Of a stretch of 26,009 bases of DNA, positions 14,222 through 22,287 are shown piece after piece (the first letter of the stretch is position 1; each line of letters opens with the position of its first letter). Made by a program: the position numbers and the translations under genes. The notes under the pieces were generated by a model. The model was not told where the DNA came from and did no database searches. It saw only the letters and a list, made by a program, of their open reading frames with translations. Source of the DNA: CAXRDE01 sp964342365 (GTDB taxonomy: Bacteria > Cyanobacteriota > Sericytochromatia > UBA7694); assembly GCA_964342365.1 (NCBI GenBank), contig CAYFGW010000030.1:1-26009 (forward strand), read 5' to 3'.

Positions 14222-15097
14222 TTAATAAACACCGCAGGTATAAGCGCTCCAGGCCCCAAAAAAGCAAAGTTCCACCGGATTACCCGAAGCCACTCCAAAG
14301 AGCAAGAGCAAGCTACTGAGGGCCAGTAATCCGCTGAGTTGGTAAAGGTTATCTCGAAAATGATTGACGCTCAAATGACTCTCAGGCTGATGGCGATAGG
14401 CCAACCAGAGGCCCACTCCCTGACTCAGAAACAGGAGCGCCCCTTGCAACAGGGTGAGCGTAAAGATACCCATTATCATGGGCAACATGAGCACCAGAAA
14501 GAGCATAAACATGGGCAGCAGAAACCGCAGGTAAATCTGGCCGATTTTAAGGGCGCGCTCGCTAGAATAAGTGGGCCTGATTTTATGTAATACGGCCTGA
14601 GGTGCCTGTTCTGGTCGGTCTTCAGTGAGCATTTTGCGGTAGCGCAGAGCGGGAGCGATAATGAGCCCCAGGGCCAATCCCAGGCTGAGTGGGATCCCAC
14701 CGAAGTAGGGTGCCGAAACAGACGTGAAAGACAGGGTAATACCGTTGATGAAGAGTAATGCAGATGCTAACCAGAGCCCGAAGCTGAGTTCGCGGCGGGG
14801 TGCATGCCATTTCTGATACCAGGCGGGGTAGGTTTTTTGAAAGTGATCATAAAGACGTTTGGCGGGCTTGAGCCGCAGCTCAATGGTATATCCCAGGAAG
14901 CAGCCCAGTACAAACAAGAATAAAATCCATACGCTGTTGAAGGCGGTAGGATTGGCTGCCACAGATTGTTGGGCCAGATGCTGGTGTGTGGGAGCCGCAA
15001 AAGAGAGCGGATGGTGAAAGTAACTTAACGTAAAAAGTTCTGCCAACAGGATCAGGCCGAGGGCACTCAACCAGGTTAGCAGAACGTATAAAATCAC
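14222..15097 (-). CDS. Uncharacterised seven-helix membrane protein
   Basis: The 291-residue product is strongly hydrophobic. Likely membrane helices are at about 1-27, 52-74, 105-124, 133-153, 189-210, 212-234 and 252-272. A basic loop of about 30 residues (75-104, with KPAKRLYDHFQKTYP) and a charged loop (154-188) are probably cytosolic. No transporter signature or enzyme motif is seen and I do not recognise the family. The start is GTG at 15097 with only a weak upstream purine stretch; the next gene upstream on the same strand ends 11 bases before, so translation may be coupled. It presumably works with that coiled-coil protein, but the sequence does not say how. Confidence 0.8.
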   Translation of the reverse strand: MILYVLLTWLSALGLILLAELFTLSYFHHPLSFAAPTHQHLAQQSVAANPTAFNSVWILFLFVLGCFLGYTIELRLKPAKRLYDHFQKTYPAWYQKWHAPRRELSFGLWLASALLFINGITLSFTSVSAPYFGGIPLSLGLALGLIIAPALRYRKMLTEDRPEQAPQAVLHKIRPTYSSERALKIGQIYLRFLLPMFMLFLVLMLPMIMGIFTLTLLQGALLFLSQGVGLWLAYRHQPESHLSVNHFRDNLYQLSGLLALSSLLLLFGVASGNPVELCFFGAWSAYTCGVY

Positions 15098-15108
15098 AAG
15101 GGGTTCGC

Positions 15109-15957
15109 TTAGACGCGGGCTTTAGAAAACTGTGAGGAAATTTGATCGTAGGTGGACAGGTTTTCCTGAAGTTCTTCTAGCAACATATCCATGGCTTCTT
15201 CGTACTCTTCGTCATCCTCAGCGGTGACTTCAGGGGCGCTTTCAGAGGGCTGAGCAGGAGGCTCTGCCGCGGCCTGACTTTCCTGGGCCTCTTTCAGGAG
15301 GTTTTCGTAATGGGCCCGTTGATCCTGGAGTTCGGTGATCTGTTTTTTCAGGCGTTCCATCTCGTCGAGATAGGTCTGGTCTTTTTCATCACCGTTGTTG
15401 CGTGCCCGCTTATTCAGCGCATACACTTCGGCTTCCATATTGGCCACCTGGGTGGAAATTCTGGAAATAATGCCGTCTTTGGCTTCTAGCTGATACAAAA
15501 ACTCCTGATTTTTTTCTTCCAGCTCGCCAATAAACTGATCCTTTTCCTGAATCATTTCTTGCAGGGCAGCGAGTTCGGCCTGTTCTTGCTTTTGAAGCTT
15601 ATTTTGCCCCTCGTACTGTTGCACCATTTTTTTGAGGACGGTAACTTCTTTTTTCTGCTCGGCGATGGTGCTTTTGAGATCGGCCAGAAAGTCTTCGTCA
15701 GAACCTTCTCCACCCATGAGCTGCTGCACTTGCTTTTGCAGAAAGTGGTTTTCCTTTTGCAATTCCTTGTGCTTGGTAATCAAAGCATCCACAATCATGT
15801 GCATTTCTTTTTTATACCGGGAGCGCTGTGCCTCTTTGGTTTTTTGCAGCAGGCTTAGCTTTTGCTTGAGTTCGGTAACCTCAAATTCTAGATCACGTTC
15901 CTCTTCGTAGTCTTCTTCGTAATCATCTTCATAATCCGCGTCAAAATCCTCAGCCAT
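15109..15957 (-). CDS. Acidic coiled-coil protein
   Basis: The 282-residue product starts at ATG 15957; a TTG nine bases further upstream is open but lies directly against the GAGGA Shine-Dalgarno, whereas the ATG has nine bases of spacing. Residues 1-25 are nearly all Asp, Glu and Tyr. From about 25 to 215 the sequence is continuous heptad-type coiled coil rich in Gln, Glu, Lys and Leu, broken near 80 by MGGEGSDEDF. A Pro/Ala/Ser linker leads to a second acidic segment (EDDEEYEEAMDMLLEELQ). It has no signal or membrane helix, so it should be a cytosolic rod. Such proteins scaffold, tether or space complexes; the specific role is unknown. It precedes the seven-helix protein gene by 11 bases. 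Confidence 0.85.
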   Translation of the reverse strand: MAEDFDADYEDDYEEDYEEERDLEFEVTELKQKLSLLQKTKEAQRSRYKKEMHMIVDALITKHKELQKENHFLQKQVQQLMGGEGSDEDFLADLKSTIAEQKKEVTVLKKMVQQYEGQNKLQKQEQAELAALQEMIQEKDQFIGELEEKNQEFLYQLEAKDGIISRISTQVANMEAEVYALNKRARNNGDEKDQTYLDEMERLKKQITELQDQRAHYENLLKEAQESQAAAEPPAQPSESAPEVTAEDDEEYEEAMDMLLEELQENLSTYDQISSQFSKARV

Positions 15958-16010
15958 GTTGCGCAATCCTCTTTAAAATCAGTTTATCAACGACTGTTAT
16001 ATCACCTCGT

Positions 16011-16039
16011 ATCTTATCATATCTATGATGAATGACCAA
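16011..16039 (-). promoter_or_regulatory. Promoter of the coiled-coil gene with a palindrome in the spacer
   Basis: On the minus strand TTGGTC (16039-16034) and TAAGAT (16016-16011) are 17 bases apart. The spacer contains ATCATA-TC-TATGAT (16016-16029), a perfect 14-base inverted repeat that could be an operator. The transcript would start near 16004, leaving a leader of about 46 bases before the ATG at 15957. Confidence 0.5.
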
Positions 16040-16138
16040 ATATCCAAAAAGTATTAAAAAATAGAGGGGGTTTATTAAAAAAATATTAACAACCTGAAAA
16101 ATCTATGTTTCTTCCCGCAGCTCTTCAGGAGAGAAGCC

Positions 16139-16182
16139 TACAATCTGACTTGGAAAAGTATCACAGTTTGAGTATTTAGAGG
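16139..16182 (+). promoter_or_regulatory. Candidate -10 and Shine-Dalgarno of the giant-protein operon
   Basis: TACAAT at 16139-16144 is a good -10, but no matching -35 hexamer is seen 16-18 bases before it. AGAGG at 16178-16182 is six bases before the ATG at 16189. I found no sigma-28 flagellar promoter and no sigma-54 GG-N10-GC pair in the 231-base gap. The rest of the gap is A/T-rich with nothing else recognisable. Confidence 0.4.
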
Positions 16183-16188
16183 TTTGCT

Positions 16189-19100
16189 ATGACCAGCATT
16201 TTTTCAGGTAACTTGTATCGCAGCTTTGTCACCGACCAGAACCAGCTGCGCCTGGCGAATTTTGACGTTAATCGCTTTCAAAAAACCATTGAGCAAAGCG
16301 CTGCGCAAGGTCGCCTGGAAAAAGAACTGCGTGAGGGTCTTGAATTTCATCAGGCCATCATGGCGGATCTACAAACCAAGCTAAATGAAGTGGTGGAAAA
16401 ACTCAATAATATCTACCGCCGGCACATGGACAACAACGTGGCGTTTAATAAACCCAAAAACAAATACCAGACCAACGTAAACTCTGATGCTGTGGCTTTT
16501 CTTCCTCGCGTAGATGATCCTAACTACCCTGATACGGCCGGTTATCCTGCGGGCACCGCCAATATTCTTCCTCACGATGACTTTGACAAGATCCGCAACT
16601 TTTCCTATAACCCTTATTTTGGTTCTAAGGCTATTGAGGAAAGCGATCAGACCACCATCCGTACTTTTTGGGAGCGTCAGGGTACGGTTTCAGAAGATAC
16701 TTATCGCGAGAACGGGGCTTTCTGGTCGTCTTTAAGCTATCTCTGGGGCTGGGACCTGGATCGTATTAACGCCACTTACGTCACCAGCAACGGTCTGCCT
16801 ACAGATCCTGAAGACGGCGTACAAATTAATATTACGGCCTTACAGCCCAATAAACCTCAGTATCCCCCTTTGCAGGTGGGTGACCGTTTTCCTTTGAACT
16901 GGACCGGGAACGGCGGTGCCGTGGCGGATTATCCGGCGGTTAACGTGAGCGGGCTGCGTCCCGGTGGGGCCGACTACAATCACGCAACTGATTCTATTGA
17001 TACCGACAGCGATTCCATTAGTGGTGATGCCGCTGCTAACGTGGCGGGTCACGATAGCGTTAACTTCGGTTGGGAATTTGACGATCTTCCCATGGCTCTG
17101 GAAGTGGTGGAAGTGGACACCCGTCCTGACGGCACCACCGTGCCCACAGAGTATAAAGTGGTTTACGATATTCCACCCACTCACCCCCATTACGAAGAGC
17201 TAAGGGTGCTCAACGGCACAGAACCGATGATTAACGATGCACCCACCCAGTTTCAAAAAGATCGCATTGCCAACGACGGGTTTGATTACAGTGGCTACAC
17301 CTTTATTCCTGGTTCTCAGAGTGGAGAGGTGTACTACGCCTTTGACGGTGTTCACCAGACAGGTAATACCCCCTGGGCCACAAACACCGCAGAAAATGAA
17401 TATCCGCCACCCAAGCTTTATACCGCCGCTACGATTGTAGGGGCTGATCGTGTCGCATATGGAGGACAGGGTACCGCAGGTTCGCCCGTTCTCATGGATG
17501 TGGCAGATATTGCGGCGGGATTATTCGGACAGAGTTCTCCCATTGAACTCTCCTCAAATGGGGGTACCACCTATCCTGTTTCTACTACTGTAAGTGCTGC
17601 AGATGATGCCGTGCGCTACAATCAGGCCGTTACCCGAACTGATACCAATAACGGAGATATGGGGATTGGTCCTATCAGGGTAAACCTGCCAGCTAATAAT
17701 TTTGATGCAGGTGATTATGTGACCTTTGATACTCGCCCCGGCGAAGTCTATGAGGTGGATTCACCCGCTAACTCTGACGGTTTTTCCGTGATTCCGGCAA
17801 CACCGCCGGGTACAGCTCCCATGCCTCCTATTTCTGCTGGTGATGATGGTGTTGTGGTGCGCGTATGGCAAGATGTGACGGCTTCCACGCCCAAGTACCC
17901 CAGTATTCCCAATAATCGTGTGGGATTGGTGCTTAATTCACCTGTTTCACCCACGGCTGTCAACCGCGTAAAAACGCCCAACCAGGCGGGAGCTACAGAG
18001 CCTATTGCTACGTTTGTACTTCGTGCCTGTTCAGACCTGTCGATTACGCCGGCCACCAATGTTTCCATGAAATATAAGTTTACCGTGCACCAAAACTTCA
18101 AACAGTTTGCTTCTCCCGGTGACGATGGAGAGCTGCCGCAACCGCCCTATCAGAACTGGAGTAGTTATGAGTGGACGAGCAATCCTCCCACACCCATTAT
18201 GGAAGGTCAGGTAGTTCAGAACGATTTTGGTTATCCCCTTGCGGGAGTTCCCGATGCTTATATTGCGAATGCAGCTATGGGAGCGGGGCTGGTAGAGTTA
18301 GGCCGTGCCAGTCAGCATCCCGGCCCCGCCTCTGTGGCGGGCGATAATGCGGGTTGGTTTTCCGGTGATGAAGTGGTTAGTGCCGATATTGTTGCAGGCG
18401 CTAATCCCAACGAAGCTATTATTCGCGTCTTTTTTGAAGGTGATTTGAACGGCTTTGAAATGGAAATTGAAGATGTTCAGTTGGTGACCTATGACGGTAA
18501 TCTAAACAACTGGGATCAGGGCCTTTACAACGCGGGTAACTTTGCACCTAATCCAGATATTCAGGTAGGTGATTTGCCGATTAGTCAGGGTGACGATCCC
18601 GATGATGTCGTTAATAAATATATTCCCGGCCTTTATCAGTTTACGCAATTTAACGATCAGTACAATAATTCCTACAACGCGGGCGATGCCAACGATATTG
18701 TGCGCAGTCCGTGGGAATTCGCCGAACTCCATTTTGGTGACAACTCCGGTATCAGCGGCGAAATGTGGCTGGATATTAACGGACGTCGTCTGAATCTGGA
18801 CAATGACGATTTACAGGATACGACCACCGGCTGGGGTACAGTCGGCGCTGCTTCCACAAATTCAAACACAGTTTACGATGTGAGCACGGCGTCCTCAGAT
18901 CCTTTCTTTGATCTGCTCGGCGGATCTGTTAACAATGCCCACGCTTTCCAGGCCGCCGTACACCCTGGTGATGATTGTATTGCCTCTGATCCTGAAGGGA
19001 ACAATGAATCCTATCAGTTTAGTGACTCAGATCCTCTGAGTGCTACCAATCGTAATGAAACCGTCGATGATGAAGTGAATTCTGGAGAAGCCCCCATTAC

Positions 19101-22100
19101 TTCGGCCACCGTTAACCCTGATCCTGCCAGAACCGGTAACCCTGCTGGACAGGATGTTGCCAATTACTACCAGGCCAATAACGCTCCTGCACCTACTTTT
19201 GCGCCGGTCAATCCCGGTGGTGGCGGCAATTATTTGAGCGGTCTGGCCTCTAATGACACGACAGGGACCGTTGACCGTATCGGTGCGTCAATTTCAAGCA
19301 GTAATGCTACCGGTCTGGGTTCTAATCTGGGGTATACGGTTTCTATTCCCACCACGGACGTGAACGTGCTTAAGAACGAAAACAATTTATTGTTTAACTT
19401 TGGTTCTATTGAGCAAAGAGACTGGGGCGTTAACGTCAGCAGTCTTGATATGTTCATGCGTACCATTCCCAGTTACACCAGCGTTCCGCGCTACCGCGTG
19501 GATTCAGGGGGTAACATCTATGACCGCTTCGGTGATGGTTACTACGATCTGAGTGAATCCAGCCCCGGTGTGTTTAATAACCCCGACGACAAAGCGGCTG
19601 CGGACGAAATTTACACCCTGTCCAATGGGGCTACCAATAATGGTCAGGTGAGTAACGCGGACGGCGTATACAATAACAACCCGGGCGCCTACAATACGGG
19701 CGGTTCCTTTGAGGACATGATTAACGAAAACGATCGTTTTTCTATGGACGATGACGATTTTAATCTCTTTGATTATACGCCCAACCTGAATCTGGTTCCC
19801 GGTAACCCTGAAGATGCCAGAAAGAGTGAAACCTATGTGGGTTCTCTACCTTCCAACTTCTATTATTATCGCGAGGAATTGGATAACTCTCAGGCGGAGG
19901 GTGGCGGTAACGTACCTACTGGTGATAATGGCGTAAATAACTTCAACAACGATAAGAAGCCCGCCATTAACTTTGATGGCCGTAACAGCAATCTGTCCGG
20001 GGCTTATAATGCGCCGCACACTAGCATTTACAACACCAATCTGCCTTCCTTTACCAACGTAACGTTGGGTATTGTGGAGCAGAATGCCAAGGAATTTAAC
20101 ACCACTAAGAAAACCTCTTATGCCGTATGGCAGGATTTCCCTGGCCTCAATGCCCCTGTGAGTTTTGCGCGCTCTTTCAATCCCGCTCAGACCTCCGCTA
20201 ATGTGGTGGATGCAGTCTCTGCGGTGGGTAATTCTACCGACTTTGCAGAAATGGGCTTTCCTACCTCTTTTATTACCCTTGATATGGGGAGTCCCGTTAA
20301 TAACGCGGGCTACCTGATTATCAACGAGGAAGGCAGTAGTGGAGTAGAGCCTCATGCCATTCCATTGCCTTTATTAGACCGCACGGCTCCCTATCCAGCC
20401 TATTCAGGGGATACGCCCGAGTCTTACACATTTAACTCGTATGGAAGTGGTACCGTGACCCGTACCGGTAGCAAGTTCATGTCTTTTGAAGACGTGGTGG
20501 ATGCTGCAGACGGAATTGGTGGTAACGGTTTTGCCGGTGGAAGTGTTGCACAAAATCAGGCGATTTTAGAAAGCCACGGTGGAGAATTTGCCATCGGCGA
20601 TCCGCTGGGGACCGCTGATAACTGGCCCAATGGTGTTCTCTTGCACGTGGACGATGCCACAAAGTTTGAAATGGAATATCCCAAGAACATTGTGACGCTT
20701 GGAGATGATGCCACGCGCTACCGAATTATGTATCGCAACTCCACCTCTGATCCTCAGTCTTTGTTCCTGGTGCGTGACAATGGTGCGAATCTGACCAACA
20801 CCCTGCCGGGAGCTACCACAAATACCCGCGGTCTGGTGCACGCAGACTTGCAAATTCGTGAGCTAACGGGTACCTACACGGTGTCCGTGGTAGACGAGAC
20901 GGGAACCCCTGATGTAGACGGTGAAAATATCAGAATTGATTATGACCACAACGGCACCGAGCGCGAAGGCAAGCTGGTGAGCGTGGGACTGTCCAGCGTT
21001 GTAGATCGCGTGGGTCGTTTACCCGGTGATGATCCCCGTACCGCTGCTGTGGAAAATAATCGTATTGGCCCTGAGGTGTTTGACGATCCCAAGGGCTACG
21101 TACAACCTGATGCCCAGGTGGATCTCAGCCTGGTTTCTCAGGACAAAGACGGTAACCTCAAAGCCAGAAAACTCACCAAAGTCAAAGTGGAAGTCAAAAG
21201 TGGTGAACAGATTATTCCTGCTAACTTGCAGCAGGTATACTCCACTTTTGATGAATCCCTCACCGGCATTGGCGGAGCTCCGGCCACCGGACAGCCCTTT
21301 GATCTTAACGGCGGGGCTGCGGGCAACTGGCCCATTGCCATTTATGATGGCGATGTGCAAATCAACCCTGAAGTGACCAATGACTTGAACTACTTTGTCG
21401 GTTATTATCAGGGCATTGTAGAGCCTCTTAGCGATACCGATATTACGGTCGTAGACGGTTCTGACTTCAGAGAAGGTCAGGAAGTCAGCGTCAATGGTGA
21501 GCAGAGAGTCATTCAAAGCATTGCAGGGAATGTCATTACTCTCAATGAACCATTGATTGAAGCGCCTAAACTGGGTGATCGTTTGAATATGGGACGTGGT
21601 ACCGGTAAGCAAGATTTGCAGCTTTTCTTAAACCGAAACTTCGCCATGTCCGTGGGCGCAGGTCTCAAAGTGACGCTGGAATACGAGGAGTATCAATACG
21701 TGGGGTATCCACCTACTATTGATAAAACCTCTCCAGAAATTGTCACTGAAGAAATTGGTTTTGCGGACGATACGCCCAAGAGTGAACTGGCCATTTCTCC
21801 CACCAACGGAGGCACTGGTCTGGCGGGTGACGGTATTGAAGTCACCGGCAACCTCGCCGACTATAACGTGGGTGACGTGGTGAGTGTGAACGGTATGACC
21901 TTCTCCGTGGCTGCGGTGGTCGGTTCTACTATCGAGCTGGGTTATCCTGATGATCCCACTCAGCGCATCGGCTTTAATGCTGGAGATGAGCCTCAGACCG
22001 GCGTGATTTCTCATAAGGATTTCGAGGACTTCCTGGTGGTGGGTCGAGGCCGTACGGGTGGCAGCAGCGACAATGAGTTTACCAATGAACTCAAGCGTAT

Positions 22101-22287
22101 TGTGGACAACCCTGAGTATGCAGAGGTGTTCCGACACGATCTCTTTAAGAACGTGTTTATTACGGCATCCGTCTCAGATCCGTTTAATGACTCTATCGCT
22201 TCTAAGCTCTTCCTCAACTGGGATCGCAGACGCAAGGAGCTAGAGCTCCAGCAGGCCGCTTTCTCTGCCTACTATAAATCTATCTAA
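16189..22287 (+). CDS. Giant 2032-residue Asn/Asp/Gly-rich protein without signal peptide
   Basis: One uninterrupted frame of 2032 codons starts at an ATG with AGAGG six bases upstream. Residues 20-75 are helical and charged (QNQLRLANFDVNRFQ to EVVEKLNNIYRR). The very C-terminus is helical again (DRRRKELELQQAAFSAYYKSI region). Everything between is Asn, Asp, Gly, Pro and Thr-rich beta-type sequence with only two cysteines, the composition of an extracellular protein. There is no Sec signal, lipobox or sortase motif. Two SH3-like modules occur near the end: DGSDFREGQEVSVNG with a following ITL, and NLADYNVGDVVSVNG with a following IEL. PRYRVDSGGNIYD (residues 1100-1112) is shared with the fragment at 2-490. 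Helical ends around a large beta centre recall flagellar axial proteins, but no family match is claimed. Its stop shares one base with the kinase gene start. Confidence 0.8.
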   Translation: MTSIFSGNLYRSFVTDQNQLRLANFDVNRFQKTIEQSAAQGRLEKELREGLEFHQAIMADLQTKLNEVVEKLNNIYRRHMDNNVAFNKPKNKYQTNVNSDAVAFLPRVDDPNYPDTAGYPAGTANILPHDDFDKIRNFSYNPYFGSKAIEESDQTTIRTFWERQGTVSEDTYRENGAFWSSLSYLWGWDLDRINATYVTSNGLPTDPEDGVQINITALQPNKPQYPPLQVGDRFPLNWTGNGGAVADYPAVNVSGLRPGGADYNHATDSIDTDSDSISGDAAANVAGHDSVNFGWEFDDLPMALEVVEVDTRPDGTTVPTEYKVVYDIPPTHPHYEELRVLNGTEPMINDAPTQFQKDRIANDGFDYSGYTFIPGSQSGEVYYAFDGVHQTGNTPWATNTAENEYPPPKLYTAATIVGADRVAYGGQGTAGSPVLMDVADIAAGLFGQSSPIELSSNGGTTYPVSTTVSAADDAVRYNQAVTRTDTNNGDMGIGPIRVNLPANNFDAGDYVTFDTRPGEVYEVDSPANSDGFSVIPATPPGTAPMPPISAGDDGVVVRVWQDVTASTPKYPSIPNNRVGLVLNSPVSPTAVNRVKTPNQAGATEPIATFVLRACSDLSITPATNVSMKYKFTVHQNFKQFASPGDDGELPQPPYQNWSSYEWTSNPPTPIMEGQVVQNDFGYPLAGVPDAYIANAAMGAGLVELGRASQHPGPASVAGDNAGWFSGDEVVSADIVAGANPNEAIIRVFFEGDLNGFEMEIEDVQLVTYDGNLNNWDQGLYNAGNFAPNPDIQVGDLPISQGDDPDDVVNKYIPGLYQFTQFNDQYNNSYNAGDANDIVRSPWEFAELHFGDNSGISGEMWLDINGRRLNLDNDDLQDTTTGWGTVGAASTNSNTVYDVSTASSDPFFDLLGGSVNNAHAFQAAVHPGDDCIASDPEGNNESYQFSDSDPLSATNRNETVDDEVNSGEAPITSATVNPDPARTGNPAGQDVANYYQANNAPAPTFAPVNPGGGGNYLSGLASNDTTGTVDRIGASISSSNATGLGSNLGYTVSIPTTDVNVLKNENNLLFNFGSIEQRDWGVNVSSLDMFMRTIPSYTSVPRYRVDSGGNIYDRFGDGYYDLSESSPGVFNNPDDKAAADEIYTLSNGATNNGQVSNADGVYNNNPGAYNTGGSFEDMINENDRFSMDDDDFNLFDYTPNLNLVPGNPEDARKSETYVGSLPSNFYYYREELDNSQAEGGGNVPTGDNGVNNFNNDKKPAINFDGRNSNLSGAYNAPHTSIYNTNLPSFTNVTLGIVEQNAKEFNTTKKTSYAVWQDFPGLNAPVSFARSFNPAQTSANVVDAVSAVGNSTDFAEMGFPTSFITLDMGSPVNNAGYLIINEEGSSGVEPHAIPLPLLDRTAPYPAYSGDTPESYTFNSYGSGTVTRTGSKFMSFEDVVDAADGIGGNGFAGGSVAQNQAILESHGGEFAIGDPLGTADNWPNGVLLHVDDATKFEMEYPKNIVTLGDDATRYRIMYRNSTSDPQSLFLVRDNGANLTNTLPGATTNTRGLVHADLQIRELTGTYTVSVVDETGTPDVDGENIRIDYDHNGTEREGKLVSVGLSSVVDRVGRLPGDDPRTAAVENNRIGPEVFDDPKGYVQPDAQVDLSLVSQDKDGNLKARKLTKVKVEVKSGEQIIPANLQQVYSTFDESLTGIGGAPATGQPFDLNGGAAGNWPIAIYDGDVQINPEVTNDLNYFVGYYQGIVEPLSDTDITVVDGSDFREGQEVSVNGEQRVIQSIAGNVITLNEPLIEAPKLGDRLNMGRGTGKQDLQLFLNRNFAMSVGAGLKVTLEYEEYQYVGYPPTIDKTSPEIVTEEIGFADDTPKSELAISPTNGGTGLAGDGIEVTGNLADYNVGDVVSVNGMTFSVAAVVGSTIELGYPDDPTQRIGFNAGDEPQTGVISHKDFEDFLVVGRGRTGGSSDNEFTNELKRIVDNPEYAEVFRHDLFKNVFITASVSDPFNDSIASKLFLNWDRRRKELELQQAAFSAYYKSI

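Noticed and set aside
15958..15966. TTG start of the coiled-coil gene
   Set aside because: It lies directly against the GAGGA sequence; the ATG at 15957 has proper spacing.
16040..16188. Flagellar sigma-28 or sigma-54 promoter before the giant-protein gene
   Set aside because: No TAAA-N15-GCCGATAA-like or GG-N10-GC pair could be found.
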